Shown one piece after another: positions 17,680-20,326 of a DNA stretch of 20,326 bases; position 1 is the stretch's first letter; every line of letters starts with the position of its first letter. A program made the position numbers and the translations under genes. The stretch covers positions 1 to 20,326 of the forward strand of contig JAHLWZ010001091.1 in the NCBI GenBank assembly GCA_020536535.1, in the 5' to 3' direction. The notes below the pieces were generated by a model that saw only the letters and a program-made list of their open reading frames with translations, made no database searches and had not been told where the DNA came from. This DNA is from Pelomyxa schiedti (Eukaryota > Evosea > Pelobiontida > Pelomyxidae).

Positions 17680-20280
17680 ATGACCGCGGCCTGCGAGTCA
17701 TCCCGTTGAAATAGAAAAGTAAAGCAACATGGCAGGGTTGACATCGCACCGACAGTCAAACCAAGTCCACGACCACATCGTCATTGCTCCGTGTGCCTCG
17801 GTCCAATCGACGAAGCACGCCAGCCGCCGTCGCCGACGACCGTGTGCTTCGTCGTTGAGCCGCTGTGTGGGCACACTGTGTGCCGTGCCTGCAGTGATGC
17901 CATAATTACTTTTGAAAGGGACCTCCGCCGAAGGCGTTGTGCCACTACTGCTTCCTCATCCTCGTCGTCGTACCCCTGCTCTACCTCGACATATTCTTCT
18001 TCTTCTTCGTCGGCGCCGGAGGAAACAACGAGAAGGAGGATTTTGTTTTGGTGCCCGGAGTGTTGGAGGCTGACGGACAAATTTGGTGCAACAGAACAAC
18101 ACGGATGCATTTGCACCAGGCAATTCAAAGAGGAGGAAAGTTGGTCCCGCTTCTGCTTCTCCTACGGCCTCGGCTTCTGCTGCGGCGCCTGTTGTGGTCT
18201 CTGGTAACTCTTGTACCATCAATCTATTCCCACTATTTACCGTAACACTTTCGTAAGAACCTCATCAAACAAAAAATAGGTGCGGAACTCTGTGAAAGTC
18301 ACCATCTTCCCCTTGATGTGTTCTGTCAAACAGATGGCACGTTCATCTGCTCGAGGTGTATTGTATTTTCCTCCCACAAGGTAGTTGTTGTACACTTATT
18401 AATCTATTTCTCTGACTTGCAAAAGGGTCACAATGCCATATCACTGGAGGACATGTCTTACAATAGTAGGCCAACCCCAAAGGAGTTTTTAAATCAGCTG
18501 TCAATATTGGAGGGCAGGTTGGATTCTTTGTCGATAGCCATCAAATCAGAGGCAGACAAAGATTAGTAGATCTAAATAAAACCTCAGTTTGAAGAAACTA
18601 TTAAGAAGGGATTCAGTGACCTCATTGCACAATTACAAAGAAGGCTAAATGAATTACTTTCAACCTCAGAGGCAATTGCATCCTCCAAAGGTTTTTTAGG
18701 TGTATTATCGCCTTCATTTTTTTGATTTTCACTAGCTGCTGCATTGTCAAAACAACTGGAAATCATTTCTGCTGCACGAGGTCACATTGACAAGTACAAA
18801 TCGAGGTGCATCACAACATTGGAAAATTGTCGGGGCCAGGAGATAATTGACTTGTGTGAGGCCATTCCTGGAGTACTCAAGGTTATTTCTTTGCCCTCTT
18901 CACCCCCAGTGTTTACATTTACATTTACACACAGCAACTTGAATGCAACCCAGAACACTTGTCACCTTGCACAAATAGGACCTGGACTCGCACAAGTGAT
19001 TTGGAGTCCTTCAAGGAAAACATTCCTCACCTGTGTTTCATTTCATCTGGTGTGTGCCTGATTCTTCCAAGAATTTTTGACAATCCATAGGACCAGTTCT
19101 CGAAAGCATCAAAGAGGAAGCACCACAAACACCTTGGACCAAGCGCGCTGTTATTACACTGTGTGGGCAGTGGCTCCCAACTGCAACCAAGGAAGACATT
19201 TGCGTGCGAGTTTGTGAATCAGTGTGCAAAAACGTGAACATTGTCACTCCTGGCTCTGTTCTCACTTTCACTGTGCCAAACAATGGTGTTGGCCGCGATC
19301 AACCTGTGTCACTCTTTGTGTTTGGAAAACCAGCTGACAGGCCAAATGACACAAGACTCTCATTCCAGGTTTTGTTTTGTTGTGTTATCCTAAATCCACG
19401 CTAAACACACACAGGTCCAGTGATTGAGAATGTATATGTTTTCAGGGTAACCCGAGTTGCAGCAAAGCTCGAGATAAGAGGACGCCGATTTGGCTCCTCA
19501 TCAAAGGAAGTCACTGTTTCAGTCAACGGTGTGTGATAAGCCCTTACGTTGTCTTCAAAATAACCTTACAATAATAATTATAATAACCCTTATAAACTAG
19601 GTGTTATGAGCAGCGACGTTGAAGTTACCTACCCACCCACCGAGATCACGTGCACTGTGGTACCACCACCTAAACAGAAAGAAGCAATGTTGTCTCTTAT
19701 AGTGGCTGGTCAACATACCTCATCAATGGTCTCTTTCCGTGTGTATCATGTTCCTTCTGATTTTTCTTTTTCTCACCCTGAACATGTTCAGCGGCCGCGG
19801 ACCTATGGGAGTGGGGGTGCTGTGGGTACCTTCTTGTGATACCGTCGGACTACAAGTCAACAGTAATCAAGCCGAGGTTTTGCCCACTGCAGCATGCACA
19901 ATCAACAGCGGTAGCCACCACGCAGCTCGTTGGTGACCGCGTGTATGAGTGGCACCTGTCAATCTCTGACCTCGAGGGAGCATGCTCCTGCGTTGCCTAC
20001 GGACTCATTCAGAAGCCGTTCGACCAGACATGTGTCCCCCCACGACTTCATGTACTGCTGGTCAACAGCCAGCCAGTCCTGCAATCTGACCCCAGGCACA
20101 CCTGCATTCAAGGCCACCGGTGGGACAGAGGAGGTGACACTGAGGTATGACGCAGGCAGACTCGCTCTCACTGCGACGTGGCCGCTACACGACAACGCAA
20201 CGGCGACGGTGAACAACATCCCAAGGGGCTTGTATCCCGCTGTCAACATCAACAACCACAACACTGTGAGGATCTCCTGA
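17680..20280 (+). CDS. TRIM-like RING/B-box/coiled-coil protein with IPT/TIG and SPRY-like domains
   Basis: Thirteen proposed exons: 17680-17704, 17756-18085, 18120-18203, 18280-18380, 18426-18551, 18588-18690, 18736-18881, 18935-19049, 19091-19368, 19429-19528, 19601-19738, 19792-20031, 20069-20280; about 665 residues. RING at about 19-110 (HCSVC, EPLCGHTVCRAC, FWCPEC) with a ~45-residue Ser/Arg-rich loop before the last Cys pair. SKRRKVG is a possible nuclear signal. B-box 2 at about 147-190 (LCESHHLPLDVFCQTDGTFI, CSRCIVFSSHKGH), then a coiled coil to about 300. Two beta-sandwich repeats at about 345-515 look like IPT/TIG folds (AVITLCGQWLPTATKEDICV; KLEIRGRRFGSSSKEVTVSV). The C-terminus (DRVYEWHLSISDLEGACSCV ... 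IPRGLYPAVNINNHNTVRIS) resembles a B30.2/SPRY domain. Probable E3 ubiquitin ligase. Weak points: the tiny first exon, a GC donor at 18552, the 19369-19428 junction, and the last intron. Confidence 0.72.
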
Positions 20281-20283
20281 AAA

Positions 20284-20289
20284 ATTAAA
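20284..20289 (+). terminator. Candidate poly(A) signal ATTAAA for the second TRIM-like gene
   Basis: ATTAAA four bases after the TGA at 20278-20280. This is a common variant of AATAAA, but it is very close to the stop codon, so the assignment is weak. Confidence 0.2.
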
Positions 20290-20326
20290 TCAAAAAGATT
20301 AGTTACCGGAAGATGTTGTGACCACG

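Noticed and set aside
17729-17865. ATG at 17729 as start of the second TRIM-like gene
   Set aside because: Its frame stops before the RING is complete, and linking it to the RING frame would need a 19-nt intron; the 17680 start with a 51-nt intron fits better.

Overview
This is an intron-dense protein-coding stretch from a unicellular (or otherwise compact-genome) eukaryote. Both strands are packed with genes. Exons are short and interrupted by tiny introns, mostly 34-60 nt with GT...AG ends. There is a tRNA gene with internal A and B boxes, a U2 snRNA-like gene, and typically eukaryotic families (ARF, Rab, TRIM-like, Josephin, auxilin). No lineage can be named from the sequence alone; the TRIM-like and ALK-type glycine-rich domains would fit a relative of animals or another free-living protist. 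All multi-exon models here were spliced by hand from reading frame, GT/AG ends and family conservation.

Layout, left to right: (1) the 5' part of a dual-specificity phosphatase, minus strand, running off the left edge; (2) a tRNA-Gly-like gene; (3) a 14-exon plus-strand gene joining a BAR-like domain, a clathrin box, a DPF motif and an auxilin-type J domain; (4) a 12-exon minus-strand TRIM-like gene (RING, B-boxes, coiled coil) ending in an ALK/LTK-type glycine-rich domain; (5) a minus-strand gene of unknown family, perhaps a beta-propeller; (6) two paralogous Rab-like GTPases head to head about 400 bp apart, with matching exon structure but different lipidation tails; (7) a plus-strand C1-Josephin fusion; (8) a minus-strand ATP-grasp enzyme with long insertions; (9) a 73-residue membrane protein; (10) an ARF GTPase; (11) a U2 snRNA-like gene; (12) a second TRIM-like gene (RING, B-box, coiled coil, IPT/TIG, probable SPRY).

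Two themes recur. Membrane traffic is represented by BAR-auxilin, two Rabs and ARF. Ubiquitin signalling is represented by two RING/B-box proteins and a Josephin-type protease fold. Nothing shows they are co-regulated. The most unusual items are the domain combinations (BAR with auxilin J; TRIM with ALK-type glycine-rich domain; C1 with Josephin), the Rab pair with eroded switch I and a GC-AG intron, and a U2 gene whose 3' half does not look canonical.
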